Source of the DNA: Candidatus Nanopelagicales bacterium
GTDB lineage: Bacteria; Actinomycetota; Actinomycetes; S36-B12
DNA length: 64,000 nucleotides
Direction: 5' to 3'
NCBI GenBank assembly: GCA_018401415.1
Contig: JAGYKV010000009.1
Coordinates: forward strand, 1 to 64,000
Position numbers and translations under genes: made by a program. Numbering within the stretch: position 1 is the stretch's first letter; the number at the start of each line of letters is the position of its first letter. A model generated the notes under the pieces. That model ran no database searches. It was not told the DNA's origin and saw nothing but the letters and a program-made list of their open reading frames with translations. Below are positions 29,592 through 38,597 of this stretch, piece after piece.

Positions 29592-30655
29592 TTCGAGGCG
29601 CTTGAAAGTCGCGATCACGCCCGGAAACTTTGAGGGCAAGCCGCACTTCCTTGCTCGTCAAATGGAAAGTGACACCTCCGACTCAGGGAGGAATTCCCCG
29701 ATTGAATCTCGGTTTGGTATTTCAGTTCAACTTGATGATGCAGACATTGCGCTATTTCCTTTCGACTTATCCGACGTTCTTCGAATGCAGGATCCTTCAC
29801 ACGAGGCACTCACCACTATCATTGATTCCAATCGCGAGAGCGGATTGCGGACAGTTTGCGTGATGTGGCATGACTTTTCCCAGCCCTTGGCAGTCGGCCA
29901 ACCTCAGGCCATCGTTTTACGGTCTTCCATGGTTCGAGGACTGGATTACACCGAGGAATTCCCAATACCCACAAATTTCCGTTCGAATGATTTGAAAGTA
30001 AATGAGAACGACTCTGGCATCTTACTTGCCCCGACCCCGGATTGGATTTATGGGATCGGTCCCGAAGATTGCTACACCATCCGAATTACATCAATTAAGT
30101 GACGCCCCCAAAAATGTTTTCCGGGGGTACGAAAAAAGTGAAACGGTGCATAATCCAATTGTTCGTACACCAATCAATATTGGAACTGTTATCCGAAATC
30201 GCGGTCTTGCCACTCTGCGAAAATCGGAGATCATTGAGGCAGACATTGTCACCCGAGACGCATACTTCGGATTCCATTCAATGGATAAACGCACAAGAAT
30301 GCGGCAGGAATATGTGGAACACATGCTGCGAAATGACTACATCTTCTGCCCACGGGGAGCTGGCAATTATTCTCTCCGCCTCTTCGAAACTATTGCATCC
30401 GGTCGCATACCCATCCTCATTGATACCGATCTGGTCATGCCGTTCGCAGATGTTATTCCTTGGCAAGAAATTGCGGTCTGGGTACCAATGAGTGAAATTG
30501 ATCGCTTAGATGAACATGTTGTCGCGTTTCACACCCGTTTGGGCGAGCACGGTTACAGGGCATTGCAAACTCGATTGCGCGATATTTGTGAAAGGTACCT
30601 CTCTCGAGATGGAGTCAATAAATATCTTGAATCATTCCTGCTGGAACGAATATGA
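29584..30655 (+). CDS. Exostosin-like glycosyltransferase, frameshifted
   Basis: It starts at GTG 29584, overlapping the previous stop. The N-terminal third (RRLKVAITPGNFEGKPH, DIALFPFDLSDVLRMQD) and the C-terminal part (PRPRIGFMGSV, then YIFCPRGAGNYSLRLFETIA and GRIPILIDTDLVMPF) are in different frames, with a break near 30000. The C-P-R-G-x-G-N-x-S-x-R-x-F-E pattern is the hallmark of the exostosin (GT47) family. In bacteria, exostosin-like proteins are found in surface glycan loci. Length about 355 residues after joining. Confidence 0.7.
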
Positions 30656-31328
30656 CGCCAGAAAAAATCTCTGTTATCCTTACAACCTTTAATTCAGCTC
30701 AATTTGTAGCCTCTGCAGTGCAAAGCGTTCGAAATCAAACTTTCCCGAACATTCACCTCCTCGCTGTGGACAACAATTCCACAGATTCAACCGTCGAAGT
30801 GTCTGCGCGAATTAGAGGTACCATTCGTGACCGAGCGGAATCGAGGGGCAGGCGCCGCCCGTAATCGTGGATTGCATACAGTCACCACGCAGGCAGTGCT
30901 GTTCCTGGATAGCGACGACACACTCCATCCTCACGCAATAGGAAATTTAATTTCATTTCTAGATGAAACCGGTGCCGATGCCGTTTATGGGTGCATTAGA
31001 AATCATGCAATATTGATAAATACGGAAATGAATACCGAGGATTCACTCGATCAATTTATTGGTGATTCGCAGATGGCACCTCTACCACCCAGCACATTGA
31101 TTCCGCCGCTCGATGTTCACGAAATATGGAATTTTTGATGAAGATAACTTCAGTTTTGTGCGATGGATCGTTCGTGTTCGCGATGCCGGCGCGCGGTTTG
31201 AGGGGCTAGACGAGGAAGTAGCTCTCAGAGGAATTCACGGAGAAAACGTTTCACTTAAAGAGAATTCGATGGCGGAGTTCTTCAAGATAATTCGGGCGCG
31301 AACACCTCGTGGTGGGAACTCACAGTGA
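30652..31328 (+). CDS. Glycosyltransferase family 2, frameshifted
   Basis: The ATG overlaps the preceding stop (ATGA). The nucleotide-binding start KISVILTTFNSAQFVASAVQ and HLLAVDNNSTDSTVEV are typical GT2. After a break near 30820 come GAGAARNRGLHTV and AVLFLDSDDTLHPHAIGNL with the D-x-D motif. A break near 31110 leads to KYGIFDEDNFSFVRWIVRV. The protein would be about 225 residues, short for a GT2 but with the whole catalytic fold. It ends with a GTGA overlap into the next gene. Confidence 0.7.
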
Positions 31329-32418
31329 GCACTTCCCGAGCTCCTTGGAAACCTTCTTCCGAACAGTCTCTGCTTGTCCAAGCCTGCTTGAGCAACTGCG
31401 AGGATCTAGAACCATTGTTCCGAAGGTGGGAGACGGAATACGACTTTGATGCCATGGATTTCGGTTGCATGCGTTTGCTTCCCTACCTATATCGCAGGCT
31501 AGAAGCTTGCGGTATCGCAGCGGCAGACCACGGGCGTATTCGAGGAATTTACGCTCGATATTGGTATCTACACAACACTCAGGCAATCCCTTCGCTCACC
31601 GAGTTAGCACATCTGCGCGACAAAGGGCTACGGTTCCTTGTGCTGAAGGGAACGTCACTTCAATTCCTGATTTACGGACAGGACCCACCCACGCGGCCGG
31701 CCGATGATGTCGACATTCTGATTACTGGCAGTGACCTCAATGCGTGGATCGCACATGTGCGTGAGCGTTGGTTCCCAAAGCACTTCTCATTACTCACAGG
31801 ACTACTCCCTGGCGACAAGAAAGTCCATGGGATGGGAGAAGCCCGGTTCGAGCATTGACCTCAATTGGCGCCTCAATGAATTTAGCCTTGACCCTGCGTT
31901 TGAAGAACGAGTATTCGCAAGAAGTGTTCCTATTGTGATTCGCGATTTCACCTTCGATTCCCCCTGCATTGCGGACCATTTCTTGCACACGGTTCTTCAC
32001 GGATCCGGTTGGAATCAGGTGCCGACAGTGCGCTGGATTCTTGATGCATCTCTCTTGGCAAGACAAATGACCGAATCAGATTGGCGTGTTGTTGTCACTG
32101 AAATCAGGTTTATGTGGGTGGAGAACACCCATGCTAGAACAAATGAAATTTCTGCGCCAGGAGTACCAAGCCGACATTCCCGCGTGGGTGATTCATGAAG
32201 TTACGGCACTTAAGAAATCGCGCGCAGGCTCTCTGGCTCATCGAGCTTTGACCTTACCCACCCGAAGTGCTCGTCGACGTGCCCGAGTTCTCTACGCCGA
32301 GTATCTCAATAATCGTGACTACACGGGCAAATCTGGACTGGTATGGAAATATCCGTTCCGCCAACCAGTCGTTCTGACCTCAATGATTGCCGAATACCGA
32401 AAAGCAACGCGCACTTAA
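31325..32418 (+). CDS. NTP_transf_5-type nucleotidyltransferase, frameshifted
   Basis: The N-terminal half has FLVLKGTSLQFLIYGQD and RPADDVDILITGSDL, the K-G and R-x3-D-x-D signatures of the uncharacterised nucleotidyltransferase family (PF14907). After breaks near 31790 and 32110 come GWEKPGSSIDLNWRLNEF, IADHFLHTVLHGSGWNQVP and a helical C-terminus ending in AEYRKATRT. Members occur beside lasso peptide kinases, where one (PsmN) is associated with glycosylating a phosphoserine tail, and in polysaccharide loci. It closes a run of seven overlapping genes, so it probably works with the PqqD-like and HprK-like proteins. Confidence 0.65.
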
Positions 32419-32502
32419 CCTTCGTCGTAGCGTGTTGCACAATGAGCGATCAGTGAAGGTTTCGATCAAGCAGGGATTATTCAACCCGGCATTAACGTGA
32501 CC

Positions 32503-32916
32503 ATGCTTCTCTGCGATCACGTCACGGTGGCCGAGGGCAAGTTATACGTCAATGGCGGTGGCTGGAGCGTGACCGGTCCAAACCCCACACCCATGGGAAT
32601 TGCATTGTTAATCGGTGTGCCCTGGAGTTCAGCGGGCAGTGACGTCCATTTCCGGCTCCAATTGGTGCTCACCGATGGACATCCGGTCCTTGCTGGTGCT
32701 GCAACAGGTGGTGGGCCGATTGCAGTTGAGGGAAATGTTCATGTGGACTCACCCGTTGGCATGAGCCCGGGAGCGCACTTGGATGTCCCCTTGGCGATCA
32801 ACTTTCCAGCACTGGAGTTGCCTGCCGGTGAGAGACTCATTTGGGAGTTGGAACTCAATGGCCAGCGAGACAGCGGCTGGCGGTTGCCCTTTCATACCCG
32901 GCCAGCCCACCAGTAG
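32503..32916 (+). CDS. DUF6941-like hypothetical protein
   Basis: This 137-residue protein begins MLLCDHVTVAEGKLYVNGGG, a pattern typical of a family of unknown function common in actinomycetes (beta-sandwich predicted). It has no signal peptide, membrane segment or catalytic motif that I recognise. A GTG two codons upstream is an alternative start. An 80-base gap and its own ribosome site separate it from the operon before it. A strong hairpin follows its stop. Confidence 0.6.
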   Translation: MLLCDHVTVAEGKLYVNGGGWSVTGPNPTPMGIALLIGVPWSSAGSDVHFRLQLVLTDGHPVLAGAATGGGPIAVEGNVHVDSPVGMSPGAHLDVPLAINFPALELPAGERLIWELELNGQRDSGWRLPFHTRPAHQ

Positions 32917-32945
32917 CTGGTGAGTCAGCGGCCTGACCCACCAGC
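32916..32945 (+). terminator. Hairpin after the DUF6941-like gene
   Basis: GCTGGTGAGTCA (32916-32927) pairs with TGACCCACCAGC (32934-32945) apart from one mismatch, leaving a 6-base loop. No T-run follows, so it may act as a Rho-assisted terminator or protect the message end. Confidence 0.5.
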
Positions 32946-32999
32946 CTGAGTGGACGAACTCTTAGTCCAATCCGACCAACATGCACGACATGGAGTCCT

Positions 33000-33181
33000 C
33001 TAATCTGACTCACGACATGCGAGAGGAATCCATGAACTCCAGCGAAACCAAGCCCCTCAAGGTTGCCATTCTTGGCCTGGGCTACGTCGGGTTACCCGTA
33101 GCCCAACAGGCGGCTGCGGCTGGATTCAGTGAGGTGGGTTTTCGGTCTACGATCGCACAGAACGAAAATGGTGGCTGGTGA
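33000..33181 (+). pseudogene. Duplicated 5' end of the nucleotide-sugar dehydrogenase gene
   Basis: About 140 bases, including the leader, ribosome site and first 30 codons (MNSSETKPLKVAILGLGYVG), closely match 35871-36012. Homology stops after GFS and the frame ends at 33181. It has only the first strand of the Rossmann fold and cannot be functional. Together with the full gene it brackets the GT2/oxidoreductase pair as a direct repeat. Confidence 0.8.
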
Positions 33182-33290
33182 AATCCTTGGGTCACCTGTG
33201 CTTGGGAAGCACTCATGCCAACTATTTTCACGAGTCAGTGTTAATCGTCAATGTGACTCCAACCCTTTACGCTAGACGAGTCGGACCGTC

Positions 33291-34256
33291 ATGCGCGTCA
33301 GTGTAATTATCGCTGCGTACAACAGTTCCGCCAGACTGATATGCGCCGTTGAGTCGGTTCGAAGACAAACTATGCAGGACTTTGAAATTGTGGTTGTTGG
33401 CGACGGAGCTACCGATGACTCCGAAGAGTTGCTTGCTGCCCTTGGCGACGAGCGAGTTCGCTGGGAGAATTTACCAACAAATTGGGGTGAACAGTCCGTA
33501 CCGAGTAATCGAGGGATTGAACTTGCACGTGGTCGCAATATTTTCTTTTTGAACCAGGACGATCTCTGGCGTCCCGACCACCTATCCACCTGCTTAGAAG
33601 TACTAGAAACTGAAGGCGCCGACGTGGTCTGGAGCCCTTATCTCGTTCTACCACCAGGATTTCGCCCAGATATGCGCGATACTCCGGGAGCACAGTTGCT
33701 GGGAATAAGTCCCATGCACCCGCAATTCGAGGCCGATGTTTTCATTCCAGGCTCGTGCACGGCATGGCGTCGAGGCGCGCTCGACACAATTGGAGGATGG
33801 CGCACCGCGGGCGAAGTCACTATTAGCCCATCTCAGGACCTCTTGTGGCGAGCAAAGCGCGCTGGCCTGAAAATCGTGGGAACAGATCGCCCCACCGTTC
33901 TCATTCTCTGGAGTGGTTCTCGACGGGGATCTTACAAAGCCTCATACCGACCAGATGACAACGTGGCTTGGCTTGACGCATTGACGACCACACCATGGCT
34001 GGTCGACCAAGAAATTGCACGCGCATCGGTCTCCACCATTGCGACACTGATTGGACAGCCGCCGTTGCGCCGACTCCCACGCTGGTCAGCTAAGTGGTTA
34101 ATTGCTCGTTTTTGTGCAATATTTGGAATTCACCCTCAGGTGCCGATAGCAAAGATCAGGTACTCAAGAAAAGGTGGTTTTATCAACTTTATTCGAGCCA
34201 TGAACGATCTCGAATCGCGTGATTTCACATCTGATACGAAGAGTAAGCATCTGTGA
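33291..34256 (+). CDS. Glycosyltransferase family 2
   Basis: This intact 321-residue GT2 has the nucleotide-binding start MRVSVIIAAYNSSARLICAV, DFEIVVVGDGATDDSEELLA, the metal-binding N-Q-D-D-L motif in FFLNQDDLWRPDHL and a later GSCTAWRRGALDTIGGW. The C-terminal 80 residues are basic and may dock at the membrane. It overlaps the next gene by four bases (GTGA). It is one of the few unbroken genes in the sugar locus. Donor and linkage unknown. Confidence 0.85.
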   Translation: MRVSVIIAAYNSSARLICAVESVRRQTMQDFEIVVVGDGATDDSEELLAALGDERVRWENLPTNWGEQSVPSNRGIELARGRNIFFLNQDDLWRPDHLSTCLEVLETEGADVVWSPYLVLPPGFRPDMRDTPGAQLLGISPMHPQFEADVFIPGSCTAWRRGALDTIGGWRTAGEVTISPSQDLLWRAKRAGLKIVGTDRPTVLILWSGSRRGSYKASYRPDDNVAWLDALTTTPWLVDQEIARASVSTIATLIGQPPLRRLPRWSAKWLIARFCAIFGIHPQVPIAKIRYSRKGGFINFIRAMNDLESRDFTSDTKSKHL

Positions 34257-35483
34257 CTCAACGAATAGCGATCATCGGCGCAGGGATAACCGGCACCTTG
34301 ACAGCAATCGGACTTGCCCAACAAGGATTTCGCGTCGATCTGATCGAACGAAATTGCGAGGCGGTAACAGAAGCAAGTTTATACAACGAAGGGAAAATTC
34401 ATCTTGGGTTTCTCTATGCACATGACCACACGTGGGAGACCCCACGGCTGATGATCGAAGGCGCCCGCTCTTTCGGCCCTATTATCCAACGGCTTACCGG
34501 ATTCGACGTAAATACGATCCTTTCAACCCCGTTCTTTTACGGTGTCCATCGAGAATCACTTGTAACAGCAGACGCCTTCGCAAGCCACTTGTTGAGGTGC
34601 ACCTCAACCTTCAATGGAGTAGTTCAGGCAAAAGGTGGGGCTTATGTTGACGGCAACGTGGCTATAACTGCTCGCGCTATGCGAGCGCGACGAATGGGAA
34701 GATCTCTTTGATCCCGGGATCTTTTCTGCTTTCTTCGCGACATCAGAGCGAGCCGTGGATCCTCAACGCCTCGCCCCTCATTTAAGAACAGCACTAGCAG
34801 CCGAGGAACTAATCCACTGGTGGCCCTCAACATCGGTGGAACAAGTGTGTCCCAATGGTGACGGAAGTTGGACGTTGAAGGGAATTAGCGGAGAACTTAT
34901 TGCTGCAGGCACGTACGACCTTGTGATTAACGCGGCCTGGAGCGATCTCGTCAGGCTAGACGAACAAATTGGCCTTGAGTCACTTACCGAGTGGTCATAC
35001 CGATACAAACTTGCCAATCGTGTGCATCGCAGTGTGAGTACCACTGATTTGCTGTCCGTAACAATTGTTCTGGGAGCATTTGGCGACTTGGTGAATTTCG
35101 GAGATCAAGGCGGCATCTTTGTCAGTTGGTACCCTCATGGACGGCTGATCTTCACGGAATCCGTTGACCTGCCTGATTGGAATGTGGCTGAGCACGAACA
35201 TGCGAGAGAGTCGGCCTACGAGAAATCACGGATCGCCTGGGAGGAAATGTCTCCACAATTTCGAGCCCTCAACGTTGTCAATGATCCAGTTGATGTCCGT
35301 GGAGGAATAATTTTGGCATCCGGTCGCCTCGATGTCGATGACCCAAATAGCGCACTGCACTCGAGGGTGCGGGTAGGCATTAAACGTTCGGGAACTTACT
35401 TTTCAGTAAATACCGGCAAATACACACTGGCACCACTCATGGCCCAGAATGTCATTTCCCAAGTGAAATCCATGCTCGTCTGA
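34253..35483 (+). CDS. FAD-dependent oxidoreductase (DAO family), frameshifted
   Basis: The FAD-binding Rossmann start RIAIIGAGITGTLTAIGLAQ contains G-x-G-x2-G, followed by SLYNEGKIHLGFLYAHD. After a frame break near 34680 the protein continues EWEDLFDPGIFSAFFATSE, YDLVINAAWSDLVRLDEQIG and the C-terminal RVRVGIKRSGTYFSVNTGKY. DAO-type enzymes with this architecture occur beside glycosyltransferases in surface-polysaccharide clusters, where the substrate is unknown. It is coupled to the GT2 upstream and ends before a likely terminator. Confidence 0.7.
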
Positions 35484-35903
35484 TATGTGCGCTTCCAAAA
35501 TCACCTTGTGACAACTAGGTAATCACAATGACTCTTGGTGACCTGGAAACTTGAACACGCATATAAATCACCCAGTCGAGTTCGACCAAGCCATCCTGCA
35601 AGGTGGCTTTTTCTAATGTCAGAGTTTTCACATAGCTAGGCGTTGCTTATGACGCCCAAAAAAACACCTATGACGCACCTATCGCTCGTGGCCGGTCTGC
35701 TAGCAGACTGGCGGCTGCACGACCATCACTGTCAGGAAGGGATTCTTTTGGCGAACTCCGGAGCGAAAACCGGCCACAGATCCCCTTATCGGCAATGAGT
35801 AAATGAATCATTCAATTCAGCGTGCACCGTAGTAGACCTCAACCTCTCGGTAATGTTTAACCGGGTTACCCCTAATCTGTCTCACAACATGCGAGAGGAA
35901 TCC
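35484..35903. other. Noncoding region between oxidoreductase and dehydrogenase
   Basis: About 420 bases without a gene. It holds a terminator-like hairpin at 35588-35613. From 35871 it holds the leader sequence that is duplicated at 33000. The promoter of the dehydrogenase must lie here, but I see no clear consensus. Confidence 0.45.
35588..35613 (+). terminator. Rho-independent terminator candidate
   Basis: AAGCCATCC pairs with GGTGGCTT around a short TGCAA loop with one mismatch, followed immediately by TTTTT. Its position fits the end of the GT2/oxidoreductase unit. Confidence 0.65.
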
Positions 35904-37184
35904 ATGAACTCCAGCGAAACCAAGCCCGTCAAGGTTGCCATTCTTGGCCTGGGCTACGTCGGGTTACCTGTGGCCCAACAGGCGGTTGCGGCTGGTTTCA
36001 GTGTCACCGGGTTTGATCTCTCCGAGCGCGCGGTGGGTGGCCTGAACGGTGGTCATTCACATGTTGATGACATTCGCGACTCTGAAGTGCAGGCCATGAT
36101 TCTTGGTGGATTTTCCGCCACGAGCGAGGTGGGTGACATTGCCGGCCACGATGTTTACGTGATTTGCGTCCCCACCCCACTCTCCCCCGGTGGCGGTCCT
36201 GACCTCAGCGCCGTGGAATCCGCAGGTCGCACGGTTGCCCACGGTTTAGCGTCCAGGTGCACTTGTGGTTCTTGAATCAACCACCTACCCGGGAACAACC
36301 GACACCGTATTGCGCCCCATTCTGGAGACGAGTGGCTTGACCGCAGGCGTTGACTTCGCGTTGGCATTCTCACCCGAACGTATTGATCCGGGTAATCAAA
36401 CGTTCACGTTTGCCAACACACCCAAAGTTGTTGGTGGGCTGACCACTGCCTGCCGCGATCGGGCGGCAGAGTTTTATGGCCGCATGGTGGAACAGGTGGT
36501 GCTCACTCGCGGTTTGCGGGAAGCAGAAATGGCGAAATTATTGGAGAACACCTACCGCCACGTGAATATTGCTTTGGTGAATGAAATGGCGCGGTTCTGT
36601 GCTGACCTAGATATTGACCTGTGGGATGTCATTGATGCGGCCAGCACAAAACCATTTGGTTTCCAGGCGTTTTACCCGGGCCCTGGCGTTGGCGGTCACT
36701 GTATTCCGATTGACCCGAATTACCTGTCACATTTTGTGCTCACCGAAACTGGATATTCATTTCGTTTCGTGGAGTTGGCTCAAGAGATCAACGACTCCAT
36801 GCCGGCCTATGTTGCAACTCGCGGGTGCAGGACAAACTCAATCGTGACGGTAAGGCAACCAATGGAGCTGAGATTTTGCTTCTAGGCGTTACCTATAAAG
36901 CCAATATTGCCGATGTCAGAGAGTCACCCGCCATTCCCGTTGCTCGCGCCCTGCGCCGCATGGGGGCAAAGGTTTCCTTCCACGACCCATATGTCTCCGA
37001 GTGGGTTGTCGATGACCTGGCAGTTGACCGGGTCGCAGATCCCCTCGTTGCAGCGGCAGAGAGCGACTGCGTGGTGTTGTTGCAGCCCCATGCCAGCTAT
37101 GACATTGAGGCACTCGTTGCCTTGGCACCGCGCTTTTTTGATACTCGCGGAGTGACTCAGCCCGGTATGGCTGAAAAACTCTGA
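35904..37184 (+). CDS. UDP-glucose/GDP-mannose dehydrogenase family protein, frameshifted
   Basis: The N-terminal Rossmann domain (VAILGLGYVGLPVAQQA, VYVICVPTPLSPGGGPDLS) is followed, after a break near 36255, by VLESTTYPGTTD and the central helix ENTYRHVNIALVNEMARFC. GPGVGGHCIPIDPNYL with the catalytic cysteine follows. A break near 36828 leads to LLLGVTYKANIADVRESPA and HDPYVSEW in the UDP-binding domain. The GGHCIPIDP form and K-x-N-x-x-D-x-R-E-S-P are typical of UDP-GlcNAc/ManNAc 6-dehydrogenases (WecC/TviB type), which oxidise the sugar to a uronic acid. Start ATG 35904 is preceded by AGAGGAA. Confidence 0.75.
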
Positions 37185-37283
37185 AAGCCACCAGCAGAAA
37201 TTATGCGGCTTGTGATCACAGGGGAAAGACCTTCGTGCTGATTTGCCCTTTGTGGGGTACCTCAAGCAAATCAATGAACCTAA

Positions 37284-37877
37284 TTAATTGGGCAGATCAC
37301 CCTCGAGTAATACCTGGTTGACTGCGCTCCACGTAAATGGTGCATCCGAATTCTCGCGGGTGAGTACCCATAGAAGATCGAATCGGTCTTCGGGCCATGC
37401 GGTGGGGATTTCAGCGGCATTCTCAATATCAAAGTGTTTGAGTAATTCCGGGATTGCTCCGTGATGCCAAACCACCAGAGCCGGGGATTGATCCGCGAGG
37501 AGCTCCTGGGCTAACTGGCCTTCTTGCCCATGCTTGTAGTTGGAGTTCAATTTCAACTTCAACTTGGAGGCGGTGGGGTGGGCGGTGTCATATTCCCTTG
37601 TGCTGTGAGCATCATGTGACGGTTCGGTGGCATAGACCCTCGAGGGTGCGGTTACGCCCGGGTACTGGGGTTGGGGCACCAGGCCAAAGAGCCCGGCCAG
37701 GGCTCCCGCGCGAGTCCACCCGCGCACCGAGAGCGAATGGGGGTCATGTTCACCATCTGAATTGATTCCGTGGGGTTTACCCGAATCACTGGGTTTCTCG
37801 CCATGGCGGGTAATGACAATGTTCAATGGACTCACTGGGCTCACTGGGCTGGATGACTGGGCTGGGGTGCTGGACAC
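37284..37877 (-). CDS. Histidine phosphatase family protein
   Basis: This 197-residue protein has the phosphohistidine motif IVITRHGEKPSDSG near the start and a second histidine in LVVWHHGAIPELLKHF, both needed in the phosphoglycerate-mutase-like fold. The centre contains RVYATEPSHDAHSTREYDTA. A Ser/Pro-rich stretch of about 16 residues precedes the domain. The substrate cannot be told from sequence. It is intact and lies between the sugar locus and the tRNA, probably as its own transcript. Confidence 0.7.
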   Translation of the reverse strand: MSSTPAQSSSPVSPVSPLNIVITRHGEKPSDSGKPHGINSDGEHDPHSLSVRGWTRAGALAGLFGLVPQPQYPGVTAPSRVYATEPSHDAHSTREYDTAHPTASKLKLKLNSNYKHGQEGQLAQELLADQSPALVVWHHGAIPELLKHFDIENAAEIPTAWPEDRFDLLWVLTRENSDAPFTWSAVNQVLLEGDLPN

Positions 37878-37908
37878 GGGTATAGCCTACGGTGGGGGAT
37901 AAAGAATT

Positions 37909-37933
37909 CGCGCCCACTGATGTCGTGGGCGCG
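37909..37933 (-). terminator. Terminator after tRNA-Asn
   Basis: CGCGCCCAC and GTGGGCGCG form a perfect 9-bp GC-rich stem with a 7-base loop, ten bases past the tRNA 3' end on the minus strand. It is followed there by AATTCTTTATC. Confidence 0.65.
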
Positions 37934-37942
37934 AACCTGTAC

Positions 37943-38018
37943 TGGCTCCCCCATCTGGACTCGAACCAGAAACCCTTCGATTAACAGTCGAATGCTCTGC
38001 CAATTGAGCTATGGGGGA
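37943..38018 (-). tRNA. tRNA-Asn (GTT)
   Basis: The minus strand gives a complete 76-base cloverleaf: acceptor stem TCCCCCA pairing with TGGGGGA, D-arm AGCTCAATTGGCAGAGCA, anticodon loop CTGTTAA between TTCGA and TCGAA, T-arm with GGTTCGAGTCC, and an encoded CCA end. The anticodon is GTT. It marks the border between the variable sugar region and the conserved core. I saw no second copy of its 3' end nearby that would indicate an attachment site. Confidence 0.95.
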
Positions 38019-38064
38019 ATGACTAACGGATTTGACTGCCGAACACTATCAAGTGAGCGGGTAA

Positions 38065-38565
38065 TCACACTCCGAGGGTCACTCGGAGTTCGGCCAGTGC
38101 GCGGTCCGCACTCGCACGAATTTCCGGCGAATTCACGTCAAGATCGGGGTCGAATTCCACCAGCCACGTGATCGTGTCACTCCCTGACTGCCTGCGGCCC
38201 ACACAGACAACATTGCCACCAATATCCAGCGGTACCCGCTCGCGAATCACAACACTGGCCGTGACCCGATCACGGACGACAGGGGGCAACTCCCCCGCCG
38301 GTTCCAGATGCAAGGTGATTTTTTCACCACGAACGGTCTGAATACTCAACCATGGTTGCTCCCATCCGGCCTGAGCAATATCAGTCCATGCCAAACGCGT
38401 TGGTTGTTCTTCTGTTGCAAAGTAGAGGGCACGGTCGGTGGCAATGACAACCGGAGGCTGATACTTCGCGGGTCCCATGCCACTGGCCATGATCCGCTCA
38501 CCTTTATGCACGCCGAGGGCTAGGGCATCTTGCTTGAGTTGCAATTTCGTAGGGGTGCTTACCAA
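38065..38565 (-). CDS. Conserved hypothetical protein, PH-like fold likely
   Basis: A 166-residue soluble protein (KGERIMASGMGPAKYQPPVV, ATDRALYFATEEQPTRLAW, WEQPWLSIQTVRGEKITL). Alternating short strands with one C-terminal helix suggest a pleckstrin-homology-like domain, as seen in small proteins encoded next to dnaG in actinomycetes. No catalytic residues or membrane segments are seen. It lies 32 bases downstream of dnaG on the same strand and may be cotranscribed. Confidence 0.6.
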   Translation of the reverse strand: MVSTPTKLQLKQDALALGVHKGERIMASGMGPAKYQPPVVIATDRALYFATEEQPTRLAWTDIAQAGWEQPWLSIQTVRGEKITLHLEPAGELPPVVRDRVTASVVIRERVPLDIGGNVVCVGRRQSGSDTITWLVEFDPDLDVNSPEIRASADRALAELRVTLGV

Positions 38566-38597
38566 ATAGGTTGATTCCGAAAATATTCATGGGTGCT

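Noticed and set aside
37943-38018. tRNA-Asn as attachment site of an integrated island
   Set aside because: It lies at the border of the variable region, but I found no integrase gene and no second copy of the tRNA 3' end on the other side.
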